From assembly GCF_013359945.1 (NCBI RefSeq), contig NZ_JABWCS010000205.1:62001-126000 (forward strand): a stretch of DNA of 64,000 bases, written 5' to 3'. Below, in pieces: positions 44,486 to 53,451 of the stretch. The notes below the pieces were generated by a model. That model was not told the origin of the DNA. It saw nothing but the letters and a program-made list of their open reading frames with translations, and made no database searches. Source of the DNA: Paenibacillus agri (GTDB taxonomy: Bacteria > Bacillota > Bacilli > Paenibacillales > Paenibacillaceae). Made by a program: the position numbers and the translations under genes. Positions within the stretch are counted from its first letter, which is position 1, and each line of letters begins with the position of its first letter.

Positions 44486-45658
44486 ATGAACACATGGACC
44501 ATTATGACCTACGAGCTTCGCCGGCTGTTTCGTTCAAGATCGCTTCTGCTGAATCAGTTCTTGCTGCCCCTTCTGCTGATCTTTTTGCTCGGCACCTCAT
44601 TGTCGGGGGTAGTAGGCAATCAAAGTAACCAGACCATCCACTCTGTTCGGGTTGGTGTAGTGAATCTACCGACCAAGAACACGTCAGAATCGGCACTCGT
44701 GGCGGATTTCCTGGCAACACCTGAGCTACAAGATATCATCATTCCTATATCTTTACCAAGCCGAGAGGCGGCAGAGAGCGGGCTCCGAGCGGGGAAATAT
44801 GGATATGCCGTCATAGTACCCCCAGGTTTTGACCAGAAGGTACAGAACGGGGAGCAGGCTCAGCTGGAGTTTATCCTTGGCAAAGATCATACCAACAACC
44901 TGGTGGCCGGTACGGTGTTCGATAACTTCGTCGACCATATCAATGATATTCAGGCGGCTGCATCGATTTTGGGTCCAGAAAGTCTGGCGGCGTTTACCCC
45001 TTCGAATGAGGATACTCTGTCCCCCTTGAAGTTAGGAGAGCTTGGAGAGGACGGGGGCTCGTACAGCGCCACCCAGTTCTATGCGGTATCGATGCTTTTA
45101 ATGTTCCTGCTCTATTGCGGCCTGACCGTTAATATTTCGTTGTTCAATGAAAAGGAAGAACATACATTGTTTCGTTTGAATTCCATGCCCGTCAAAGGCT
45201 CCCAGCTATTCATTGGAAAAATGCTTGGTGTGGGTACGGTCTCTATCGTACAATGTTCGGCTATTATTCTGCTATCGCATTGGCTGTATGGCGTGTATTG
45301 GGGTAACCGTCCAGTTCTGCTGATACTATTCTGTCTATTGATGATTATTGCGTCCATGACGCTATCTATCGTAGTGTCGATGTTTTTCAAAAGCGGTGCA
45401 AGTGCCCGCAGTGTGATTACAGTACTTACCGTCTGCATGACATTTCTGAGCGGAGGAATGGCTCCTCTCCCCGAATCCTGGGTCAACACTGTGGGGCCGT
45501 TCACGATTAACCATTGGATGATGCAGGCGATTCTAGGCATGATGCTGCATGTAGATGTATCCAAGATTATGCCCAATCTGTTAGCTATGGCGCTGATCTG
45601 TGTTGTCCTGTTTGGCGCCGCCCTGAGCTCATACCGGAAGGTGGGTTACCATGCGTAA
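44486..45658 (+). CDS. ABC-2 type permease, subunit 1
   Basis: This 390-residue protein has one N-terminal TM (about 20-42), a large extracytoplasmic loop (about 45-205) and five TMs in the C-terminal half (for example FYAVSMLLMFLLYCGLTVNIS). This is the ABC2_membrane_3 pattern. GGAGGTGGG precedes the ATG. It overlaps the next permease by 8 bases, and together the two form the membrane part of the exporter. Confidence 0.88.
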   Translation: MNTWTIMTYELRRLFRSRSLLLNQFLLPLLLIFLLGTSLSGVVGNQSNQTIHSVRVGVVNLPTKNTSESALVADFLATPELQDIIIPISLPSREAAESGLRAGKYGYAVIVPPGFDQKVQNGEQAQLEFILGKDHTNNLVAGTVFDNFVDHINDIQAAASILGPESLAAFTPSNEDTLSPLKLGELGEDGGSYSATQFYAVSMLLMFLLYCGLTVNISLFNEKEEHTLFRLNSMPVKGSQLFIGKMLGVGTVSIVQCSAIILLSHWLYGVYWGNRPVLLILFCLLMIIASMTLSIVVSMFFKSGASARSVITVLTVCMTFLSGGMAPLPESWVNTVGPFTINHWMMQAILGMMLHVDVSKIMPNLLAMALICVVLFGAALSSYRKVGYHA

Positions 45659-46811
45659 TATCATGACCATTGCCTGGAATATGGCGAAGCGGACCATCGG
45701 TTCCCGTTCCGGGCTGCTGATCTATATTATTTTGCCTTGTATTGTGGTGTCGGCAATTATAACGACCACAGGCAGCTCGGGTGAGGAACCTGCTATTGTG
45801 CTGTATGCCAATCTGGATAGTGGCGCAGGTGGACAGCATGTGATTGCGGAGCTTGCCGCTACCGGCGATTACAAGCTGGTCCAGACTTCTGGCGAAGCGG
45901 AGCTAAAGGCCAAGGTTACGGATCAAAAAGGAACGGCTGGCGTGTTCATTCCCCCTGGTTACACGGAGGACTTGCTTGCCGGGAAGAAGCCGCAGATCAG
46001 CTTCTACGAGTTAAAAATCTCGGAGAGCTCTATCATGCTCCAGCGCAAGGCCGAAGACATTGCCGGGCGGATGGGCAATACAGCTGAAGCTGTGCGGACG
46101 GCTAACGCAGCCGGCGGCAATGCTGAATCTAAGTTCTCCGCAGTACTGCAGCAGGCTGAACAGCACCAGGTCGGAAGTAAGCGCACCGATTATAATCTGT
46201 ATCCCCGAGCGGAGCTGACTAGTGTCACCGGGTTTACATTGCTGTTCCTGATGGGGCTTGTGACCAGCTCCGTCTCCATCATTGTCAAAGACCGCAGAGA
46301 CAGAACTATGATGAGAATGTTTAGTGCTCCAGTGCACGCTTATGAGATCGCTATAGGCAACTTCCTGGGTAGTTTCCTGGTCGGGCTCATTCAGATCATC
46401 ACGTTACTTACGTTTACACGTGGAATCCTTGGGTATGATTTCGGGGTTCCACTATATCTCTACTTCCTGGTTTTGGCCGCTTTTATACTGGTATCTATGG
46501 GCATTGCCAGCACCATCACAGGGCTGGTTCGCAACCAGAACAACACCGGCATGCTGAACGCTCTCATCCTAACACCTACCTGCATGTTAGGTGGCTGCTT
46601 CTGGCCGATCTCCATCATGCCGGATTACATGCAGAAGATTGCTAACTTTGTTCCGCAAAAATGGGCAATGCAGGCGGTTAATGTCGCCGCAACCGGAGGT
46701 GGCTGGTCTGAATTATGGCTCCCGTTCGCCATTTTGGGCCTCATGGCTGCCATACTGCTAGCCATTGGATCAGCGACACTCCGACCTAATGAGGCGGGAA
46801 GCGGAGTGTAG
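45651..46811 (+). CDS. ABC-2 type permease, subunit 2
   Basis: This 386-residue paralogue of subunit 1 has the same layout: TM1 near 22-40, an extracellular loop about 45-190 and five C-terminal TMs (FTLLFLMGLVTSSVSIIVKDRR, LILTPTCMLGGCFWPISIMP). Separate subunits suggest a heterodimeric channel. Its end is followed by a terminator. Confidence 0.88.
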   Translation: MRNIMTIAWNMAKRTIGSRSGLLIYIILPCIVVSAIITTTGSSGEEPAIVLYANLDSGAGGQHVIAELAATGDYKLVQTSGEAELKAKVTDQKGTAGVFIPPGYTEDLLAGKKPQISFYELKISESSIMLQRKAEDIAGRMGNTAEAVRTANAAGGNAESKFSAVLQQAEQHQVGSKRTDYNLYPRAELTSVTGFTLLFLMGLVTSSVSIIVKDRRDRTMMRMFSAPVHAYEIAIGNFLGSFLVGLIQIITLLTFTRGILGYDFGVPLYLYFLVLAAFILVSMGIASTITGLVRNQNNTGMLNALILTPTCMLGGCFWPISIMPDYMQKIANFVPQKWAMQAVNVAATGGGWSELWLPFAILGLMAAILLAIGSATLRPNEAGSGV

Positions 46812-46845
46812 TATAGGCTAACCACTCTAAACCGATAACTAACAT

Positions 46846-46889
46846 ACCGTTTCTCCTGAGAGATAACTTTTGGGGAGCGGTTTTTTTTC
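46846..46889 (+). terminator. Terminator of the ABC exporter operon
   Basis: ACCG..TCTCC pairs with GGGGAGCGGT, with GU pairs, followed by eight T (46881-46888). Confidence 0.65.
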
Positions 46890-46915
46890 TTTTGAAGAAA
46901 CAGGAAATTAAGGGT

Positions 46916-46972
46916 TTGACTTTTTAAATCTACAAATGTAATATTATCCCTGAGATTAGAATTACATTTGTA
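46916..46972 (+). promoter_or_regulatory. BlaI-type promoter with two operators
   Basis: TTGACT (46916-46921) and TAATAT (46939-46944) are 17 bases apart. TACAAATGTA (46931-46940) overlaps the spacer and -10, and TACATTTGTA (46963-46972) lies just downstream. Together with flanks they form an inverted pair (ATCTACAAATGTAAT / ATTACATTTGTAGAT) with centres 32 bp apart. This matches the TACA-TGTA operators known for BlaI/MecI. Confidence 0.88.
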
Positions 46973-46998
46973 GATATAAAACAGAGGAGGCAACACCT

Positions 46999-47406
46999 AT
47001 GACCCCTGTACCCAAAATATCCGAATCAGAGTGGGAGATTATGAAGATCATTTGGAGTGATCATCCCATCACAGCTGAACATATTGCCGCCACGCTGCCC
47101 GATGACATCCAGTGGAGTGAGCAGACCGTGCGTACGTTTATCACAAGGCTTCTAAAGAAGAAAGCCATTGGCTATAACAAAGAGGGTCGAACCTACCATT
47201 ACTATCCCTTAGTTTCCGAGAAGGAATGTGTGAAGGCAGAAAGTCAGTCCTTCCTGCAACGGGTATTTGGCGGGGCTGCGGATCTGATGGTGACGAATTT
47301 TTTGGAAGAGGCCGTATTGTCCGAGCAGGAGATTGAAGAGCTGCAGCGGATTCTTACCGAGAAAAAAGACCGTAAAGGGAACACTTCAACGGGTGATAAA
47401 GGATGA
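46999..47406 (+). CDS. BlaI/MecI-family transcriptional repressor
   Basis: This 135-residue winged-helix protein contains ISESEWEIMKIIWSDHPITAEHIAATLP, then WSEQTVRTFITRLLKKKAIGYNKEGRTYHYYPLV, and a dimerisation tail. In the family, the repressor binds TACA-TGTA dyads and is cleaved when an M56 sensor is activated. Two such dyads lie in its own promoter, so it should be autorepressed together with the downstream sensor. AGGAGG is 8 bases before the ATG, and its TGA overlaps the next ATG (ATGA at 47403-47406). What is controlled besides this operon is unknown; no beta-lactamase gene is nearby. Confidence 0.93.
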   Translation: MTPVPKISESEWEIMKIIWSDHPITAEHIAATLPDDIQWSEQTVRTFITRLLKKKAIGYNKEGRTYHYYPLVSEKECVKAESQSFLQRVFGGAADLMVTNFLEEAVLSEQEIEELQRILTEKKDRKGNTSTGDKG

Positions 47407-49604
47407 ACGTAGTCTATTCGGGCTTTTCAGCCCTAATGGAGTCCACCATTGCTGCCAGTATTGTCATACTCCTTATTCTGCTTATTCAGTCAGTGTTTCG
47501 AAAGGCACTTAGCGCCCGCATTCGTCACCTGCTGTGGCTGCTTGTCATTATTCGTTTGCTGGTGCCGGTGTTCCCGGAGAGCAGCTTGAGTATTTTCCAC
47601 GTGTTGGACTATAGCCGTACGTTTCAAGAGAAGTTGTGGCACCAGAGTGAAAGGGCGGAGCTAGAAACGATAGTTCCTTCGCAACAGCTCTCCAAGTCGC
47701 CGCTTCCGCAAGCTAGTATCACAGAGGAGATCAATGCTATTTCGCCAGAAGAAGGAGAGCTGTTGCCGCCTAAAAGCTTTACAGAGACGGCAGCAGCAGG
47801 CACCGTACCGCTTGTCCTTAGAATTGCGACTATTATCTGGTGCATAGGGATGATTGTGCTGCTGCTTAATCTTTTGCTTTTCATGGGCTGGATGGCCCGT
47901 TTGCGCAAGCAATTGCTTCCGGTGAGCGATTCCGGCGTATTGGCAGTTCTGGACGAAGTCAGACGTCACTACAAGATAGCCAGGAATATTCCGCTCTATA
48001 CAGGGCACTCCACTCCAAGTCCTTACTTATCTGGATTGCTGCGACCATGGATTTACATCCCGGAGCGGGCTATCCGTGAGATGAACTCAGCAGAGCTGTA
48101 TCACATTCTGGCCCACGAGCTTGCACACTACAAGCGGAAGGATATGCTGTGGAATTACCTCGGGAGTTTGGCCGCCGCTATCCACTGGCCGAATCCGCTG
48201 ATCTGGGTAGGTATGCGCCGTATGAAGGGAGATAGGGAACTGGCCTGTGATGCTTACGTGCTGGAGAAAGCGGGCGAAGAAGAGGCTGTGGCCTATGGGA
48301 TGACGATGATCAGCTTTTTGCAGCGCTATTCTGCTACCGCAGAGCCCCGGGGGCTGCTGTACTTTTCCAATCCTCGCGGGCGACAAGAGCTCATTAGGAG
48401 GATTACGATGATCAAATATTATAAAAAGGGTTCGTATCGTATTTCGATGATAACGGTTCTATTAATTATTTTACTCAGTGCAATGACTCTGACTAATGCG
48501 TCAGGAAGTCCCATCAGTGAACCGGTAAAGGCCAATGACAAGCTTGCAGAGGCTGCTGATTTTATACGATATAATCGTCTTGACCGGATAGTGAAAGCAG
48601 CAGACTTTACCTTTGAAGCACCATCCGTACTCCCTCCCGGCTTTCAATTCGCTGAAGGAACGCTAATGAGGACAAAGACCTCTGAACTCTTTGAACGAGT
48701 AACGTTGACATTTGTAGATAAGAGGAAAGGCCAGCAGCAACAATTTTTGCTCGAAGCGGGCACATTTAAAGGCCCGGAGAAGATGACAGATATCACAATA
48801 GACAACATTAAAGAGCTTTACGGCAAGACCACATTAGAAATAGAACAAAAGGATTTGACGATTCAGGGACTGAAGGTTCGCCGAATCAACGCATCGATCA
48901 GGGGAGATATAAAGGACTCCTCGTACCTGTGGGAACGTGGTGGAGTAAGCTACAGGCTCAACTCAAGAACAGCCAAGCTCCTGGAACAGGAAATCCCTGC
49001 GTTGATTGCTTCCATGAAGCTTCCAGACGACAAAGTGAAAAGTTCGTATATCAATAAGGATTTGTTGACCGTTGATGTGATTCAAGGGGAGGATTTGAAG
49101 CTTGCTGCTGCTGAAATTGGCGCTGCTCCTAAATTCCCGTTGCAAGTATCTGATTTCACAGTAAAGTATTCTTTTATGACCAAAAAACTGAACTTCAGTG
49201 CTAAAAATGCCTCGGCACGGGTGCTGTTGAGCCAATATGAGAGTAAGGCCTCTGGTAACGGGGGCAACACGCAAGGCTTCACACTGCTTCAGGTCAAGGA
49301 TGATGGACAGTTTGAGACCTTTAAAGCCAACAGGCAGGCTATATTTAACCGGATCGATGGTGGTGGAGAGCTAATTGTCCCAGTGTCGCTTGCCTCTATG
49401 AATGGGATGGAGGTACTGATAACGGCCCCCTATAACATAAGTCCTGATCTGGACCCGGGCAAGATGGTCACGGAGCGGACTTCATATTTCTGGCTAGACA
49501 GCGGTGTATGCTATCAGGTTGTGTTTAATACAGGACAGGTTAAGGATCGGGAATCTGTGGTCGCTGCACTAATCAAGATTCCGCCTATTCAATTCAAAGA
49601 GTAG
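47403..49604 (+). CDS. M56 (BlaR1/MecR1-like) sensor peptidase, copy 1
   Basis: This 733-residue protein has N-terminal TMs (about 5-30, 38-58), TM3 (about 138-162), and the M56 zinc peptidase with HELAH at 238-242 and the third ligand in DRELACDA (Glu279). TM4 follows near 345-365, then a large extracellular C-terminal part (about 375-733). That part has no penicillin-binding SxxK/SxN/KTG sensor. Instead it has two DUF4367-like modules (YLWERGGVSYRLNSRTAKLL in the first). So the signal is probably not a beta-lactam. It is coupled to blaI by ATGA. AGGAGG at 48396-48401 lies 6 bases before an in-frame ATG at 48408 (Met336), which could make the extracellular part alone. Confidence 0.88.
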   Translation: MNVVYSGFSALMESTIAASIVILLILLIQSVFRKALSARIRHLLWLLVIIRLLVPVFPESSLSIFHVLDYSRTFQEKLWHQSERAELETIVPSQQLSKSPLPQASITEEINAISPEEGELLPPKSFTETAAAGTVPLVLRIATIIWCIGMIVLLLNLLLFMGWMARLRKQLLPVSDSGVLAVLDEVRRHYKIARNIPLYTGHSTPSPYLSGLLRPWIYIPERAIREMNSAELYHILAHELAHYKRKDMLWNYLGSLAAAIHWPNPLIWVGMRRMKGDRELACDAYVLEKAGEEEAVAYGMTMISFLQRYSATAEPRGLLYFSNPRGRQELIRRITMIKYYKKGSYRISMITVLLIILLSAMTLTNASGSPISEPVKANDKLAEAADFIRYNRLDRIVKAADFTFEAPSVLPPGFQFAEGTLMRTKTSELFERVTLTFVDKRKGQQQQFLLEAGTFKGPEKMTDITIDNIKELYGKTTLEIEQKDLTIQGLKVRRINASIRGDIKDSSYLWERGGVSYRLNSRTAKLLEQEIPALIASMKLPDDKVKSSYINKDLLTVDVIQGEDLKLAAAEIGAAPKFPLQVSDFTVKYSFMTKKLNFSAKNASARVLLSQYESKASGNGGNTQGFTLLQVKDDGQFETFKANRQAIFNRIDGGGELIVPVSLASMNGMEVLITAPYNISPDLDPGKMVTERTSYFWLDSGVCYQVVFNTGQVKDRESVVAALIKIPPIQFKE

Positions 49605-49651
49605 GACTAACAACGGTAAAACGAGTTCATGTGAATATTAGGAGGCTTACG

Positions 49652-50860
49652 ATGATCCAAACATTTAAAAAGGGCTCATATCGAATTTTTATCGCCACAG
49701 TTCTGTTTACTACCACGCTTAGTGTAGCAGTTAGTCTACCCTCTGCTTCTGGAAGCTCGCTGTCGGTTGCAGGCGTTAACACTCCCATTAAGTCTAACGA
49801 CAAGCTCATACCGGAACCGGAATTCATCAATTATAATCGGCTTGACCGGGTAGTGAAACAAGCAGGCTTTACCTTTGAAGTACCATCCGTACTTCCTCCC
49901 GGCTTTTATTTCAATGAAGGGACGCTAGTAAAAAGTAAAGGGTCTGCAGCATTTGATCGGGTAGCGTTGACATTTAAAGCGAATAGCGGGAAATATCAGC
50001 AGCAACAGTTTGTACTCGAAGCAGGCAAATTTAAAGGTGCGGAGAACATGACAGATACGATCAAAGAAAATATTAAGGAGCTTTACGGCAGTTCCAAATT
50101 CGAAATAGAAGAGAAAGATTTGACGATCAAGGGACTAAACTTTCACCGGATTAATGTAACTATACAGGGAGTTGTGAAAGATTCCTCGTATCTGTGGGAA
50201 CGTGGTGGAGTCAGCTATAGGTTGAACTCCAGAACGGTAGCTCTCTTGGAACAAGAGCTTGCAGTGTTGATTGCTTCCTTGAAGCTTCCAGATGACAAAA
50301 TGAAGAGTACGTATATCAATAAAGATCTGTTAGCTGTCGATGTTGTTGATGGGGAGGATCTGAAGCTTGCTGCTTCCGCGATTGGCTTCACCCCGAAACT
50401 TCCATTAAAAGTGTCTGATTATAAGCTGAATGGGGCCCTTGTGACTAAGAAATTGAATTTCAGTGCCCCAAGAAATGCTAAAGACGCATTAACAAGGGTG
50501 CTGGTGAGTAGCTATGAGAACCCGGTTTCTTATGACGGGAAGAATCCGCAATGGTTCAAGCTGCTTCAAATTAAGGATGATGGCCAGTATGCAACCTTTA
50601 AGGCTAACAAGCAGGTGGTTTTCTATGAGGCCCCAGGAGAGCAGAATAAAGTCTCCGCGTCATTGGTAACTATTGCTGGTAAAGAGGTGCTCCGGACGGC
50701 TCCCTACCCAGTTGCAATGTTTGGTACGGAGGCGGTCGCTTATTTCTGGGTAGACAGCGGAGTGTGTTATCAAGCTGTGTTTAAAAAGGATCAGGTAAAA
50801 GATCCTCAAACTGTAGTGGCAGCACTGATTAAGACCCCGCCTGTTCAATTCAAAAAGTGA
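49652..50860 (+). CDS. Membrane-anchored DUF4367-like protein, truncated paralogue of the sensor
   Basis: This 402-residue protein is homologous along its whole length to the part of the upstream sensor that follows the M56 domain. It begins at the same point (MIQTFKKGSYRIF against MIKYYKKGSYRIS) with one TM (about 10-32), then the same two modules (FEVPSVLPPGFYFNEGTLVKS, YLWERGGVSYRLNSRT). ATG 49652 is chosen because AGGAGG lies 6 bases before it; the frame from GTG 49631 merely includes that site. There is no peptidase, so it may be a ligand-binding decoy or partner of the sensors, or a leftover of duplication. The intact 402-codon frame argues for function. Confidence 0.75.
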   Translation: MIQTFKKGSYRIFIATVLFTTTLSVAVSLPSASGSSLSVAGVNTPIKSNDKLIPEPEFINYNRLDRVVKQAGFTFEVPSVLPPGFYFNEGTLVKSKGSAAFDRVALTFKANSGKYQQQQFVLEAGKFKGAENMTDTIKENIKELYGSSKFEIEEKDLTIKGLNFHRINVTIQGVVKDSSYLWERGGVSYRLNSRTVALLEQELAVLIASLKLPDDKMKSTYINKDLLAVDVVDGEDLKLAASAIGFTPKLPLKVSDYKLNGALVTKKLNFSAPRNAKDALTRVLVSSYENPVSYDGKNPQWFKLLQIKDDGQYATFKANKQVVFYEAPGEQNKVSASLVTIAGKEVLRTAPYPVAMFGTEAVAYFWVDSGVCYQAVFKKDQVKDPQTVVAALIKTPPVQFKK

Positions 50861-50914
50861 AGATAACAACTTATAATCAAGCTATTTTTCAGTTTGAGAG
50901 GAGCACGAAGCATT

Positions 50915-51013
50915 ATGAATGCTATACGAATCATTTTCAAATCGGAATGGGAGAGTATCGAATGGAATACGTTGACGCTCAAGGAGAAGATCTTCCTCGG
51001 TGAGCAAGGATGA
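50915..51013 (+). CDS. Short 32-residue ORF coupled to the second sensor
   Basis: An ATG after GAGAGGAG opens a 32-codon frame (contains FKSEWESIEWNTLTLKEKI), and its TGA overlaps the next gene's start as ATGA. It stands where blaI stands before copy 1, so it could be the eroded tail of a duplicated blaI or a coupling leader. No family is recognised. Confidence 0.35.
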   Translation: MNAIRIIFKSEWESIEWNTLTLKEKIFLGEQG

Positions 51014-53259
51014 ACGTACTCTATGCGGGATTTGCAGCTTTTCTCGAATCCACTCTCGCAGCCAGCGTAGTGATTCTTGTCGTACTGGTTCTTCGCAGGG
51101 TGTTCCGGCAAACGCTGGCCCCGCGCATTCGGCACTGGCTATGGTTGTTGGTCATTATCCGGTTGCTGCTGCCGGTATTTCCGGAGAGTCCAGTTAGTAT
51201 TTTCAAAGTGGTGGACTATGGCCGGTACGTCAAGGAGACGCTACTACCTTCTGCAGAGCAGATGGGGCAACATCAAACTATGGGGGAAAGCCAGTTGTCT
51301 TTACCTTTGCCGGAAGAGGGGGTGCTAAATCAGCCGAGTGCTGCCTCACAGGAACAACAGGGAATTTATCAAGGCACTGGAAAAGATGAGAACGCTGCTT
51401 CTAAACAATTTTCAATGCTGATGAAGGTTATGGCGATCGTGTGGTCCTCGGGCACCCTCATCCTCTTAATCCATCTTGTGGTGTTCGCAAGACGTATGGA
51501 CCGTAGGAGACAGCAGTTGATCCAGGTGACTGAGCCCCATATTCTGAATCTTCTTGATGAAGTAAGAGAGGTATTCAAGATATCCCGGCCCCTACCGCTC
51601 TATACGGGTACTTCTTTGGCAAGTCCCTATATTTCTGGTCTGCTGAAGCCGTGGATCTTTATTTCTCAGTCGTTGCTTCGGGAGATGGATTCAGCACAGT
51701 TATCCCATATTCTAGCGCATGAGTTGGCACATTATAAGCGTAAGGATATGCTGTGGAATCTGCTCGGAAGTATCGCCGCCGCGATTCATTGGCTCAATCC
51801 GCTGATCTGGTTCAGCATGAAGGCGATCAAGGCCGACAGAGAGCTGGCTTGTGACGCCTATGTACTGGAGACAATGGGCGAGGAGGAAGCTCCAGCCTAC
51901 GGAATGACGATGGTTGCTTTTATGAAGCGTTACTCCGCTACAGGGCGTCCACCGACATTGCTCTATTACTCGAACTCCCGTCGCCGGCAAGAACTTGTCA
52001 GGAGGATCTCCATGATTAGCTCATTTAAAAAAGGGTCCTATAAAATCTCTATGACTGCCCTCTTATTCATCGTAATTCTTGGCGCAGTTACACTTACCAA
52101 TGCTTCAGGAAGCGCGGTCCCTGTGGGAATTAACGATCCGAAGATCGTTAGTAATGATATACTTCCAGCTCATGGCAGCCGGCAGTATAACCGATTGGAC
52201 AGAGCGGTAAAGAAAGCGGGATTTGCCTTTGAGGCGCCGGCTGTGCTCCCTATGGGTTATGGACTGAAGATGGCGCATCTCTCAGCAGCGGGTGCCAATA
52301 AAGGCACGGATCTTATGAATAGTGCTACCCTGACTTTTGAGGCCGGAAGTGGGAAATACAGGACAGGGCAAATTATCCTGGAGGCGTTAAAACAAGTGCC
52401 AAGCGAGGGGATATATACTCTTGAGGACATGGCAGAGAAGCTGAAGCAACGAATTAATGTTATTCGTGAAAATAAAGCTCAAATACAAGAACAGCAAATT
52501 GTAATTGGTGATTTAAATATTCTCCAGATCCATGCCACTGAGGATAATCGCTTGAAAGATATCTACTATTTGTGGGAGCGTAATGAAATCGGTTATAAGC
52601 TGGACCTTGGTGGTGCTTCGCTAACCGAAGAACAGTCGGAATCATTAATAGCTTCCATGAAGCTTCCTGATGAACGGATGAAAAATACTTACGTCAATAA
52701 AGATCTACTGATTGTTGATATCCTTGACGTGGAAGATCTGGAGCTGGCAGCTTCGTCCATAGGTTTTACACCTAAGTTTCCCTTGAAAGTATTGAACTAT
52801 GAACTTGAACGTGCCAATGAGACCAGCAAAATCAACTTTAGTTATCCCGAGAATGAACAAGACGAGTTGTCACGAGTGCTCTACAACAGATATGTTGATG
52901 AAACATCAAGTGACAACGAGCATTCGGCACGGTTCACTTTTGCACAGATCAAGGATAATGGATTATATGCAAAGATGAGGAATAACGGGCAGGCCCTCTT
53001 TGAGCGAATTGATCGTGGCCAGGTTCAGGTACCGGTAACACCGGTCATTGTAGGGGGGCAAGAAGTATTGCAGACAGCTCCCTATAAAGTTGACGGAGAA
53101 CTAAGCGCACCACACGAGCCTGATTTTATCAGCTACTTCTGGCTGGAGCAGGGAGTATGCTATCAGGCAGTATTTAGCAACGCGCAGGTACAGAATGAAC
53201 AGGACATTGTGGCTGCATTGATCCGGTCCCGACCAGTGGATCTTGAAGAGCTAAGATAA
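51010..53259 (+). CDS. M56 (BlaR1/MecR1-like) sensor peptidase, copy 2
   Basis: This 749-residue paralogue of the gene at 47403 has the same TM pattern, zinc site HELAH at 237-241 and DRELACDA. An extracellular part (about 370-749) has the DUF4367-like modules (IYYLWERNEIGYKLDL) but is more diverged than between the other two copies. It lacks its own intact blaI. AGGAGG at 52000-52005 lies 6 bases before in-frame ATG 52012 (Met335), the same geometry as in copy 1. It presumably senses a different ligand and acts on the single BlaI, or on an unlinked one. Confidence 0.88.
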   Translation: MNVLYAGFAAFLESTLAASVVILVVLVLRRVFRQTLAPRIRHWLWLLVIIRLLLPVFPESPVSIFKVVDYGRYVKETLLPSAEQMGQHQTMGESQLSLPLPEEGVLNQPSAASQEQQGIYQGTGKDENAASKQFSMLMKVMAIVWSSGTLILLIHLVVFARRMDRRRQQLIQVTEPHILNLLDEVREVFKISRPLPLYTGTSLASPYISGLLKPWIFISQSLLREMDSAQLSHILAHELAHYKRKDMLWNLLGSIAAAIHWLNPLIWFSMKAIKADRELACDAYVLETMGEEEAPAYGMTMVAFMKRYSATGRPPTLLYYSNSRRRQELVRRISMISSFKKGSYKISMTALLFIVILGAVTLTNASGSAVPVGINDPKIVSNDILPAHGSRQYNRLDRAVKKAGFAFEAPAVLPMGYGLKMAHLSAAGANKGTDLMNSATLTFEAGSGKYRTGQIILEALKQVPSEGIYTLEDMAEKLKQRINVIRENKAQIQEQQIVIGDLNILQIHATEDNRLKDIYYLWERNEIGYKLDLGGASLTEEQSESLIASMKLPDERMKNTYVNKDLLIVDILDVEDLELAASSIGFTPKFPLKVLNYELERANETSKINFSYPENEQDELSRVLYNRYVDETSSDNEHSARFTFAQIKDNGLYAKMRNNGQALFERIDRGQVQVPVTPVIVGGQEVLQTAPYKVDGELSAPHEPDFISYFWLEQGVCYQAVFSNAQVQNEQDIVAALIRSRPVDLEELR

Positions 53260-53354
53260 TAACGCACAGTCACTAAGGGAAGACAACGACAACGGCGTAA
53301 ACTCATGTTATAATTAATGTACATGTATTTAATTGCATATTTTATTGCTATTAG

Positions 53355-53392
53355 GAGGAGCCTGTCACCAAGGGCTCCTCTTTGTCTTTTTT
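53355..53392 (+). terminator. Terminator after the sensor cluster
   Basis: GAGGAGCC (53355-53362) pairs with GGCTCCTC (53373-53380), followed by TTTGTCTTTTTT. Confidence 0.8.
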
Positions 53393-53451
53393 AGGACATC
53401 ATTAATCTCATAGGAGGGGCCCGGACAGAGAAAAAAGGAGTGGGAGAAACC

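Noticed and set aside
47403..49604. Beta-lactam sensor BlaR1 proper
   Set aside because: The extracellular part lacks the SxxK, SxN and KTG motifs of the penicillin-binding sensor domain.
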